Positions 1-6,926 of a stretch of DNA of 12,579 bases are shown piece by piece. This DNA is from Pseudomonas sp. PGPPP3 (GTDB lineage: Bacteria > Pseudomonadota > Gammaproteobacteria > Pseudomonadales > Pseudomonadaceae). How positions within the stretch are numbered: position 1 is the stretch's first letter; each line of letters starts with the position of its first letter. The DNA lies in NCBI GenBank assembly GCA_002256055.1, contig NKIE01000038.1, forward strand, positions 1 to 12,579, given 5' to 3'. The notes under the pieces are model-generated. The model saw only the letters and a list, made by a program, of their open reading frames with translations, ran no database searches and had not been told where the DNA came from. Both the position numbers and the translations under genes were made by a program.

Positions 1-682
1 GGGCGTTGGTCGTCCAGAAGTGATTATCCGTATGGTTGACGGCGTTAAGCACGAACCGTTCGAAAACGTCACCATCGACCTGCCGGAAGAGTCTCAGGGC
101 GCAATCATGGAGCAAATGGGTCTGCGTAAAGGCGACCTGACCAACATGGTTCCGGATGGCAAAGGCCGTGTGCGCCTGGAGTACAACATCCCGGCCCGTG
201 GTCTGATCGGTTTCCGTAACGAGTTCCTGACCCTGACCTGCGGTGGCGGCATCCTGACCTCGATCTTCGATCGTTACGACGTGATGAAGTCCGGCGACAT
301 GTCTGGCCGTCAGAACGGCGTACTGGTGTCGGTTGCTACTGGTAAGGCACTGACCTACTCGCTGGAAACCCTGCAGGCCCGTGGCAAGCTGTTCGTTGAG
401 CACGGCCAGGAAATCTACGAAGGTCAAATCGTTGGTCTCAACAGCCGCGACAACGACCTGGGTGTGAACCCAACCAAAGGCAAGAAGCTCGACAACATGC
501 GTGCGTCCGGCAAAGACGAAACTATCGCTCTGGTTCCGCCAGTCCGTTTCACCCTGGAGCAGGCACTGGAATTCATCCAGGACGACGAGCTCTGTGAAGT
601 GACGCCGAAGTCGATTCGTCTGCGTAAGAAAATTCTTGGCGAAAGCGAGCGCACCCGCGCTAACAAGAAAAGCGGTAACTAA
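1..682 (+). CDS. typA: TypA/BipA ribosome-associated GTPase, C-terminal part (5' end outside window)
   Basis: This is the 3' portion of the translational GTPase TypA (BipA), which binds the 70S ribosome and supports ribosome assembly and growth under stress such as cold. The frame is already open at base 2, reading GVGRPEVIIRMVDG, so the gene enters from the left; about 226 codons of a protein usually near 605 residues are visible. The GTPase and domain II are therefore outside. What is seen is the EF-G-like domain V and the TypA-specific C-terminal domain, with family signatures such as KGRVRLEYNIPARGLIGFR, GRQNGVLVS, GQIVGLNSRDNDL, KKLDNMRASGKDE and EQALEFIQDDELCEVTPKS. It ends in TAA, with a basic tail. 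Apparent internal GTG/ATG starts near base 20 are not real starts. Many CGT and GGT codons suggest a highly expressed gene. An intrinsic terminator follows 24 bases after the stop. Identity is secure. Confidence 0.97.
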   Translation, partial: GVGRPEVIIRMVDGVKHEPFENVTIDLPEESQGAIMEQMGLRKGDLTNMVPDGKGRVRLEYNIPARGLIGFRNEFLTLTCGGGILTSIFDRYDVMKSGDMSGRQNGVLVSVATGKALTYSLETLQARGKLFVEHGQEIYEGQIVGLNSRDNDLGVNPTKGKKLDNMRASGKDETIALVPPVRFTLEQALEFIQDDELCEVTPKSIRLRKKILGESERTRANKKSGN

Positions 683-706
683 GTAACCCGTTACCCCGCT
701 TGAAGA

Positions 707-739
707 AGCCCCCTGCCGCAAGGCCGGGGGCTTTTTTTT
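707..739 (+). terminator. Intrinsic terminator of typA
   Basis: A GC-rich hairpin is followed directly by eight T. The outer arms AGCCCCC (707-713) and GGGGGCT (726-732) enclose one T/C mismatch and an inner GCC/GGC pair closed by a GCAA tetraloop (718-721). The U tract runs 732-739. It lies 24 bases after the typA stop, so typA transcription should end here and the next gene should need its own promoter. Confidence 0.92.
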
Positions 740-836
740 GCGCGTTGTTTTTTGGGGGGGGCACTGAAGGGCGACTCACATAGTTTTCACAGAGCCGGCG
801 CTAGTCTGCTGCGCAAAATGACGGCTGATGCCTGTG

Positions 837-853
837 GTGCAACCTGGTTGCAC
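837..853. promoter_or_regulatory. Perfect 17-bp interrupted palindrome, candidate operator
   Basis: The arms GTGCAACC (837-844) and GGTTGCAC (846-853) are exact reverse complements around a single central T. The site lies 39 bases before the chosen start codon of the phosphoethanolamine transferase gene and after the typA terminator, so it sits where a dimeric repressor or activator would control that gene. As RNA it could also form a 7-bp hairpin with a CTG loop. The symmetry is seen directly; the regulator is unknown. I could not place a convincing -35/-10 pair around it. Confidence 0.5.
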
Positions 854-892
854 GGGCGCAGACGCGACAATAGCTGGTGGAGAGTGAGTGGT

Positions 893-2632
893 ATGCAGGC
901 GCAGGTGATGAGTGGGCGGCAGCGTTGGGATTGGGCAGGCCTGGGCTGGCTGTTCCTGTTCTTCTGGTATTTCTCCGGGGTAACGCACCTGCTGATCCAG
1001 CTGACCGGCACCACGGGTTTTGCCAGTTTTCGTCAGGCGTTTCTGCTCAGTGCCATCTGGTTGATTCCAGTCTTGCTGTTCCCGGCACGGGCGCGGGCGA
1101 TTGCCGGCAGCATTGGCGTGCTGCTGTGGGCCTGCTCCCTGGTGGGCCTGGGCTACTTCTGCATCTACGGCCAACAGTTCTCCCAGAGCGTGATTTTCAT
1201 CATGTTCGAATCGAACATTGCCGAGAGCAGCGAGTATTTTGCCCAGTATTTCGCCTGGTGGATGGTGCCGGTGTACCTGTTCTACACCCTCGGTGCCTGG
1301 CTGCTGTGGAAGCGTGTACGGCCTCTCGAATTCAGTCGCAACCAGGCGTTGGTGCTGAGCCTGGCACTGTTTGTTGCTTTGCTGGCTTATCCGCTGGGTA
1401 AGCAGGTGTACAAGCACGGTAACTGGCCAGTTGCCCTGGAAAAGTTCGAGGCGCGGGTCGAGCCGGCGGTGCCATGGCAGCTGGTGGTGGGCTATCGCAA
1501 GTATTTGGAGCAACTGGGCGACATGCAGTTGCTGTTGGATGGCAACGCCAAAGTGCCACCCCTGCAGCAACTGCAGGATGCCCAGGCGGGTCAGCCCAGC
1601 ACCCTGGTGCTCGTGATCGGCGAGTCAACCAATCGCCAGCGTATGAGCCTGTACGGCTATCCGCGGGCGACCACGCCAAAGCTGGATAAATTGCGCGAGC
1701 AACTGGCGGTGTTCGACAACGTGGTGACGCCACGGCCTTACACCATCGAGGCCTTGCAGCAGGTGCTGACCTTTGCCGATGAGCAGAATCCGGACGCCTA
1801 CCTGACTACGCCTTCGATCATGAACATGATGAAGCAGGCGGGTTATAAGACCTACTGGATCACCAACCAGCAGACCATGACCAAGCGCAACACCATGCTC
1901 ACCACCTTCTCCAAGCAGGCCGATGAGCAGGTCTACCTGAACAACAACCTCAACCAGAACGCCCGTCAGTACGACGGTGACGTACTCAAGCCGTTCGGCA
2001 AGATCCTGGCGGATAGCGCACCGCGCAAATTCGTCATCATCCATCTGCTGGGCACGCACATGAGCTACAAGTACCGCTACCCGGCGGAATACGACCAGTT
2101 CACCGACCGCAAAGGTGTGCCGGATTGGGTCGCTGATGACCAGCTGCCAACCTACAACAGCTACGACAATGCCGTGCTGTACAACGACTTCGTGGTCTCC
2201 AGCCTGATTGAGCAGTTTTCGGCGAGCAAACCCAACGGCTTCCTGCTCTATCTGGCTGACCATGGCGAAGCGGTGTTCGATTCACCCAAGGGCAACGTGC
2301 TGGGTCGTAACGAGGGCAAGCCGACGGCGCCGATGTACACCATCCCGTTTATGCTCTGGACCTCCGAGCAGTGGCGCAGCCATAGCCCGGCCAACTTCCA
2401 GGCCGAACTCAGTCGTCCGTATAGCAGCTCGAATCTGATCCACACCTGGGCCGACCTGGCCGGTCTGCAAGCTGCCGAGCTGGACCCGAGTAAGAGCCTG
2501 GTCAGTGCGAGCTTCAAAGAGCGGCCACTGATGATTGGCGACCCCTACCAGCCCAAATCGCTGATCGACTTCAGTCTGATCAAGCCCAAGGCACCGGCCC
2601 CAGCAAGACCGGCCGACCTGGCGCAGAAGTAA
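893..2632 (+). CDS. cptA: Phosphoethanolamine transferase, CptA/EptC type
   Basis: Inner-membrane enzyme with a periplasmic alkaline-phosphatase-fold domain, expected to move phosphoethanolamine from phosphatidylethanolamine to lipopolysaccharide. The product is 579 residues, matching the roughly 577 of E. coli CptA. Five hydrophobic segments lie near residues 18-38, 46-63, 70-92, 120-139 and 151-166. The catalytic domain then shows VLVIGEST (Glu244, zinc ligand), PRPYTIE (Thr284, likely nucleophile), HLLGTH (His384, His389) and YLADHGE (Asp456, His457), so the metal site looks complete. The wording STNRQRMSLYGYPRATTPK favours CptA over EptA; the acceptor sugar is inferred. ATG 893 is chosen because GGAG lies at 879-882 with a 10-base gap and a membrane segment follows soon after. 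The frame stays open back to a TTG at 752, but that extension is not membrane-like; GTG 884 is too close to the GGAG, and ATG 908 is a weaker alternative. The gene stands alone between two terminators. Confidence 0.88.
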   Translation: MQAQVMSGRQRWDWAGLGWLFLFFWYFSGVTHLLIQLTGTTGFASFRQAFLLSAIWLIPVLLFPARARAIAGSIGVLLWACSLVGLGYFCIYGQQFSQSVIFIMFESNIAESSEYFAQYFAWWMVPVYLFYTLGAWLLWKRVRPLEFSRNQALVLSLALFVALLAYPLGKQVYKHGNWPVALEKFEARVEPAVPWQLVVGYRKYLEQLGDMQLLLDGNAKVPPLQQLQDAQAGQPSTLVLVIGESTNRQRMSLYGYPRATTPKLDKLREQLAVFDNVVTPRPYTIEALQQVLTFADEQNPDAYLTTPSIMNMMKQAGYKTYWITNQQTMTKRNTMLTTFSKQADEQVYLNNNLNQNARQYDGDVLKPFGKILADSAPRKFVIIHLLGTHMSYKYRYPAEYDQFTDRKGVPDWVADDQLPTYNSYDNAVLYNDFVVSSLIEQFSASKPNGFLLYLADHGEAVFDSPKGNVLGRNEGKPTAPMYTIPFMLWTSEQWRSHSPANFQAELSRPYSSSNLIHTWADLAGLQAAELDPSKSLVSASFKERPLMIGDPYQPKSLIDFSLIKPKAPAPARPADLAQK

Positions 2633-2647
2633 GCCGCAGCTCAAACG

Positions 2648-2679
2648 AAAACGCCCCGGCAACTGTCGGGGCGTTTTTT
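2648..2679. terminator. Bidirectional intrinsic terminator between convergent genes
   Basis: A perfect 8-bp stem, ACGCCCCG (2651-2658) with CGGGGCGT (2667-2674), is closed by an 8-base loop and extended by A-T pairs. The plus strand runs into six T (2674-2679). The minus strand reads TTTT, then CGTTT, so it should also end the convergent ykgJ-like transcript. It lies 15 bases after the cptA stop and 17 bases beyond the other gene's stop. Confidence 0.9.
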
Positions 2680-2696
2680 ATCTGCTGTTTGCCGGC

Positions 2697-3089
2697 TTAC
2701 TTGGGTTTGTAAGCGCAGAAACCTGGGCGTGGGCCGATTTTCGGGTGATTGCGGCAGGTTTCCGGGCGCAGGTCGTAGACGGTACACAGGCGCGTCTTGC
2801 GGTCCAGGTACAGGCAGTCGTTGTTGCCCATGCGCACCAAGGTGAAAATTTCCGACTTCTGATGAAAACGCTCGACGATGCCTTCTTTCTGCAGGCGCTT
2901 GGCGATGTTCTTGCGTGGCTCGTCGCGCTCGAATTCCTGCACTAGGCCAAGGCGCAGCAGGTCGTTGAAGCGCACTTCCACTGGCATGGTGCAGCATGAG
3001 GACACGCAGCTGCTGCACATGGTGCGTTCGTATTTGATCCAGGTGTCGGTGCGATCCAGGTCGGCGCCGACGATCAACAGCTTGGTCAT
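2697..3089 (-). CDS. YkgJ-family cysteine cluster protein
   Basis: A 130-residue soluble protein with eight cysteines: C25-x2-C28-x3-C32-C33 near the N-terminus, then C92, C102, C112 and C125. This spacing, with the stretches DCLYLDRKTRLCTVYDLRPE and TCRNHP, is typical of the YkgJ family (often described as a putative zinc- or iron-binding CxxCxxCC cluster). Whether the ligand is Zn or Fe-S cannot be decided here, and no enzymatic role is established. No signal peptide or membrane segment is seen, so it is probably cytoplasmic. Start ATG (3089-3087) has only a weak AGGTG upstream; the alternative Met24 would sit directly before the first cysteine, but the preceding residues look like genuine family sequence. 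It is transcribed alone, converging on cptA and diverging from the DUF2339 gene. Confidence 0.9.
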   Translation of the reverse strand: MTKLLIVGADLDRTDTWIKYERTMCSSCVSSCCTMPVEVRFNDLLRLGLVQEFERDEPRKNIAKRLQKEGIVERFHQKSEIFTLVRMGNNDCLYLDRKTRLCTVYDLRPETCRNHPKIGPRPGFCAYKPK

Positions 3090-3128
3090 GACTCAGTGCA
3101 CCTGTATGTGGAAAGCCTAGGGCGCGCG

Positions 3129-3156
3129 ATGATACCGACGTCCGTGCATTTGTGAA
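3129..3156 (-). promoter_or_regulatory. Candidate sigma-70 promoter for the YkgJ-family gene
   Basis: Reading the minus strand, TTCACA (3156-3151, 5 of 6 matches to TTGACA) and TATCAT (3134-3129, 5 of 6 to TATAAT) are separated by 16 bases. A start near 3122 would give a leader of about 33 bases before the ATG at 3089. This is a visual match only. Confidence 0.5.
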
Positions 3157-3231
3157 CGCTCTTCTGCCCGGTGGCAGGCAATAAGCGTAGATAAATGTGT
3201 TTTGTGTCTGTGCGGTGTCGCCCATTCGTCT

Positions 3232-3262
3232 CTGTCAGGGGATGCAGGTGCAGCCCTATACT
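3232..3262 (+). promoter_or_regulatory. Weak candidate promoter for the DUF2339-DUF3999 operon
   Basis: TATACT (3257-3262) is a good -10 element. The best upstream partner, CTGTCA (3232-3237), matches TTGACA at 4 of 6 positions and has a long 19-base spacer, so the -35 is doubtful. It would give a leader of about 65 bases to the ATG at 3336. The rest of the divergent intergenic stretch 3090-3335 shows no gene. Confidence 0.33.
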
Positions 3263-3335
3263 CTCGCGCGCAGTACATGGACTGGATTGATCATTGCTGC
3301 GTAGGGATTTTGCAACCGAATTGGGAACACAGCGC

Positions 3336-6300
3336 ATGCAATGGATCTTCATGCTGGTTGGCCTGGTGCTCGGCGCCTTGGCCGACGAATCACTCAGTGC
3401 CGGTTTGCTCGGCGGCCTGATCGGCCTGGCGCTGGGGCAGACCCTGCGTCTGCAAGGGCTGGAACTGCAGAACAGCGAGCTGCGCAAGGAGCTGCTGGCC
3501 TTCGCTGCGCGCTTTGAACAGGCCGGGGTGACGCTGCAGGAGCGCTTGCGCCAGCTGGAGGCGGGGCAGACGCCCCCCGATGCGGTCGCTGAGCCACCGG
3601 CAGCGGCCAGTGCCGTGCTGATGGAGACGGTTGCGGCGCCCGCCGATGACGAGTTGGTCTGGGAGCTGCCCGACGAACTGTTTGAGCGCCCGGCCGTGGC
3701 GGCGTCGAGCCCGTTGCCTGCCAATGTGTGGATGGCCGAGCCGGTCGTCGTGGCGCCGCAGCCGGTGTTGCCCAAGGCCCCGCCAGTGCCGCGCGAGCCG
3801 TCGCTGCTGGAGCGCGCTATCGACGCGGCCCAGGCCTGGTTGTTTGGCGGCAATACCGTACTGCGGGTCGGTGTGGTGCTGCTGTTTCTCGGTCTGGCCT
3901 TTCTCCTGCGCTATGCCACCGAAGGCATGGTGGTGCCGGTGCAGGTGCGTTATGCCGGGGTCGCGGCCAGCGCCGTGGCACTGCTTGGCCTGGGGTGGTG
4001 GCTGCGTCTGCGCAATGCCAACTATGGCCTGATGCTGCAAGGCACCGGTATTGCCGTGTTGTACCTGACGGTGTTTGCCGCGATGCGCTTGCATCCCCTG
4101 TTGAGCTCCGGTGAAGCCCTGGGCTTGCTGGTGGTGATCACTCTTTGTTCGGCCATTCTGGCCATTGCCCAGGATGCGCTTGGGCTGGCGGCTGCCGCCG
4201 CGTTGGGCGGTTTTGCCGCGCCGATTCTGACCTCCACTGGCAGCGGCAACCATGTGGCGCTGTTCAGCTACTTTGCCCTGCTGAATGCCGGCATCTTCGC
4301 CATCGCCTGGTTCAAGGCCTGGCGCCTGCTTAACCTGATCGGCTTCGTCGGCACCTTCGGCATTGGTTTCGCCTGGGGCCTGCGCTCCTATAAGCCGGAG
4401 CTGCTGGCCAGCACCGAGCCGTTCCTGATCCTGTTCTTTCTCATGTATGTCGGCATCGGCCTGTTGTTCGCTCGGCGCAAGTTGCTGGAAGCCGCAGGTC
4501 TGCCGGTGGATGGCAGTCGCAGCGAGCTGCTGCGCTGGTCGGCGCGTCAGGGTGATTATGTCGACGGCACCATTCTGTTCGGTCCACCGCTGATTGGCTT
4601 TGGTCTGCAGTACGGGTTGGTTCAGCACATCGAGTTCGCCGCGGCCTTCAGTGCCCTGGGGCTGGGGCTGTTTTACCTGCTGTTGGCGCGGCTGCTGAGC
4701 GCCAAGGTGCCGGGTCGCGCGCTGCTGTTGGTGGAAACCTGCCTGGCGCTGGGGGTGATCTTTGCCACCCTGGCCATTCCCCTGGGCCTGGATGCACGCT
4801 GGACGTCGGCAGCCTGGGCCGTGGAGGGCGCCGGCATCTTCTGGCTTGGCCTGCGCCAGCAACGGCGTCTGGCGCGGGCTTTTGCCCTGTTCCTGCAGGC
4901 GGCGGCCGGACTGGCCTTCCTAGGCAGCTTGCAGGGTGGTAGCGATACCATGCTCGACGGTGCGCCGCTCGGTGCGTTGATGCTTGGTGCGGCGCTGCTG
5001 TTCACCCATCGTCAGCTGCGTCTGGCCGCACCCGAACTGAGCCAGGCCTGGGAGCGCCGTGGCCTGCCGCTGCTGGCCTGTGCCGGGCTAGCGTTCATCT
5101 ACCTGATCGCGCCGCTGAATTTCGCCGCGGAAGTAACGGCCATCTGCTGGGCGCTGGCCGGGCTGGCGACGCTGATCGTCGGTCTGCGCATCCAGTCACG
5201 CAGTTTTCTGTTCAGCGCCTTTGCCGTGCAGTTGCTCGGTGGCGCGCTGTTCCTGTTGCAGCTGGATACCGCCCAGGATGGTGCCAGTGGGGTATTCAGC
5301 GCCGGTTGGCGCGGTTTGATGACGGCCTCGCTGATTGGCCTGGCGCTGATCGGCGGCATGCTGTTTGCCGCCCGTGATCAGCTGGTGCGCAGCGATGTGC
5401 GCTTGTTGCGCGGGTTGTCGCTGGTGCTGCTGGCTGGGTTGCTGCTGATCAACCTGGCGGTGCTGTTCGTGCTGCCCTGGCAAACCGCCAGCGCGGTGTG
5501 GGGCGGCAGCGGTTTGCTGATTATCTGGCTCAGTCTGCACCTGCAGCAGCGCGCCAGCTTTATCTTCGGCCTGCTGTTGCAGGTGGTGGGCGGTGTGGCG
5601 TTCCTAGGCGCCAGCCCGCTGCTGTTGGGTTCGTTGAGTGGTGTCGGGTTACGTCCGCTGGCCCATGCTGGCTTCTGGACACCCTTGGTGCTGGGGGTGG
5701 CCGCGCTGGTTGGCGCCTGGCGCCTGCAGCAGGTGGTGCGCCGCGAGAGTGCCGGGGACTTGGGCCGTTTGAGCCTGGAGCGCTTATCGCAACTGCTGCT
5801 GGTCTGGGGTACGGGCTGGTGGGCCCTGGCCTGGGTCAGCGAAGTCTGGCGGTTTGTGCCGGGCCCTTGGCAGGCCACGTTGCTGTTGCTGGCCCTGGCC
5901 TGCAGTGCGGCGCTGGTCACCTTGCTGGCCAAGCGCTGCGATTGGCGGGCGCTGGCACGGCTGCAGACCTTGCATATACCCGTCGCCAGCGTGTTGTTGG
6001 TCATGAGCTGGTCAAGCAGCTGGAACCCAGCGGGGCAGTTTGGCTGGCTGGCCTGGTTGCTGGTGTTTGCCGTGCATTTTGTCGGCCTGCGCCAGTTGGC
6101 GGCGCTGCTGCCCACGCGTGCTCTGAGTGCCAGCCATGTGCTCGGCTGCTGGTTGCTGCTCGGTGTGCTGGCGCTGGAGTTGCGTTACTTGCTGGCCCTG
6201 CTGGCCGAGCACTACAACGCCTGGCGGTGGTTGGGCTGGGCGCTGCTGCCAAGTGCCTACCTGTGGTTGATGGCGTTGCCGCGGCGCCTGCCTTGGCCTG

Positions 6301-6926
6301 TCTCGGCGTATGAGCGTGAATATCGACTGCTGGCCGCGGCTCCCTTGGCGGTGCTGATGCTGGGCTGGTTCTGGCTGGCCAATATCGCCAGCGATGGTGC
6401 CGCCGAGCCGTTGCCTTATCTGCCGCTGATTAACCCGCTGGAAATGGGCTTGCTGTTCGCCTTGTTTGGCATCAGCCAGTGGCTACGCAGTGGCTTGCCC
6501 GCGTTGGGTTGGAGTGAGGAGCGGACGGCAATGGCGGTACAGGTGGTGGCCGGTGCGTCGCTGTTTGCTTTGCTCACGGCGGCGGTGCTGCGCACCGTGC
6601 ATCACTGGGCTGCGGTGCCCTATGCGGTGCAGCCGTTGTTGCAGTCGATGCTGGTGCAGGCAGGCTGGTCGCTGGTGTGGACGCTGATCGCCTTGCCGCT
6701 GATGATCTTCGCCCATCGCCGTGGCCGTCGCGAGCTGTGGCTGGTCGGGGCGGCGCTGATTGCCCTGGTGGTGGCCAAGCTGTTCTTCGTCGAGCTGGGC
6801 AATCAGGGTGGGTTGGAACGTATCGTGGCGTTTATTGGGGTCGGCGTTTTGCTGCTGATCGTGGGTTATTTCGCGCCACTGCCTCCTCGGCAGGCAGCGC
6901 CAGACGTCGAGCAGGTCAAGTTATGA
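3336..6926 (+). CDS. DUF2339 giant polytopic membrane protein
   Basis: A 1196-residue inner-membrane protein of the DUF2339 family, whose function is not established. Residues 1-35 form a hydrophobic segment rich in glycine. Residues about 38-76 look like an amphipathic, coiled-coil-like helix, and about 80-155 are an Ala/Pro/Val-rich linker with an acidic patch (VWELPDELFE). From residue 171 (GGNTVLRVGV) well over 20 hydrophobic segments follow, with family signatures LMLQGTGIAVLYLTVFAA and STGSGNHVALFSYFALLN. A roughly 40-residue unit recurs at Trp494, Trp605 and Trp722 (see findings). Start ATG 3336 follows GGGA at 3323-3326 and gives MQWIFMLVGLVLG; an in-frame TTG at 3294 adds only a polar 14-residue extension and is less likely. 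The stop overlaps the next gene's start (ATGA, 6923-6926), so translation is coupled to the DUF3999 protein. A role in envelope polysaccharide handling is possible but is inference. Confidence 0.93.
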   Translation: MQWIFMLVGLVLGALADESLSAGLLGGLIGLALGQTLRLQGLELQNSELRKELLAFAARFEQAGVTLQERLRQLEAGQTPPDAVAEPPAAASAVLMETVAAPADDELVWELPDELFERPAVAASSPLPANVWMAEPVVVAPQPVLPKAPPVPREPSLLERAIDAAQAWLFGGNTVLRVGVVLLFLGLAFLLRYATEGMVVPVQVRYAGVAASAVALLGLGWWLRLRNANYGLMLQGTGIAVLYLTVFAAMRLHPLLSSGEALGLLVVITLCSAILAIAQDALGLAAAAALGGFAAPILTSTGSGNHVALFSYFALLNAGIFAIAWFKAWRLLNLIGFVGTFGIGFAWGLRSYKPELLASTEPFLILFFLMYVGIGLLFARRKLLEAAGLPVDGSRSELLRWSARQGDYVDGTILFGPPLIGFGLQYGLVQHIEFAAAFSALGLGLFYLLLARLLSAKVPGRALLLVETCLALGVIFATLAIPLGLDARWTSAAWAVEGAGIFWLGLRQQRRLARAFALFLQAAAGLAFLGSLQGGSDTMLDGAPLGALMLGAALLFTHRQLRLAAPELSQAWERRGLPLLACAGLAFIYLIAPLNFAAEVTAICWALAGLATLIVGLRIQSRSFLFSAFAVQLLGGALFLLQLDTAQDGASGVFSAGWRGLMTASLIGLALIGGMLFAARDQLVRSDVRLLRGLSLVLLAGLLLINLAVLFVLPWQTASAVWGGSGLLIIWLSLHLQQRASFIFGLLLQVVGGVAFLGASPLLLGSLSGVGLRPLAHAGFWTPLVLGVAALVGAWRLQQVVRRESAGDLGRLSLERLSQLLLVWGTGWWALAWVSEVWRFVPGPWQATLLLLALACSAALVTLLAKRCDWRALARLQTLHIPVASVLLVMSWSSSWNPAGQFGWLAWLLVFAVHFVGLRQLAALLPTRALSASHVLGCWLLLGVLALELRYLLALLAEHYNAWRWLGWALLPSAYLWLMALPRRLPWPVSAYEREYRLLAAAPLAVLMLGWFWLANIASDGAAEPLPYLPLINPLEMGLLFALFGISQWLRSGLPALGWSEERTAMAVQVVAGASLFALLTAAVLRTVHHWAAVPYAVQPLLQSMLVQAGWSLVWTLIALPLMIFAHRRGRRELWLVGAALIALVVAKLFFVELGNQGGLERIVAFIGVGVLLLIVGYFAPLPPRQAAPDVEQVKL

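Noticed and set aside
752..892. N-terminal extension of the phosphoethanolamine transferase from a TTG codon
   Set aside because: The translated stretch has no membrane or family character, contains the palindrome and the poly-G run, and the ATG at 893 has a GGAG at a usable distance.
1560..1576. CCTGCAG-CAA-CTGCAGG inverted repeat inside cptA
   Set aside because: It is explained by repeated Leu-Gln codons in the protein (LQQLQ) and lies within coding sequence.
3156..3188. Nested hairpin in the divergent intergenic region (CTGCC/GGCAG inside ACGCT/AGCGT)
   Set aside because: The stems are only 5 bp with unequal internal bulges and no T tract; too weak to call a terminator or structured RNA.
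3390..4862. 490-codon open frame on the minus strand opposite the DUF2339 gene
   Set aside because: Its Gln/His/Arg-rich composition is the mirror of a Leu/Ala/Gly membrane gene; no domain or start signal supports it.
6677..6922. N-terminal extension of the DUF3999 protein into the DUF2339 gene
   Set aside because: It would bury the signal peptide; the ATGA overlap with an upstream AGG is a far better start.
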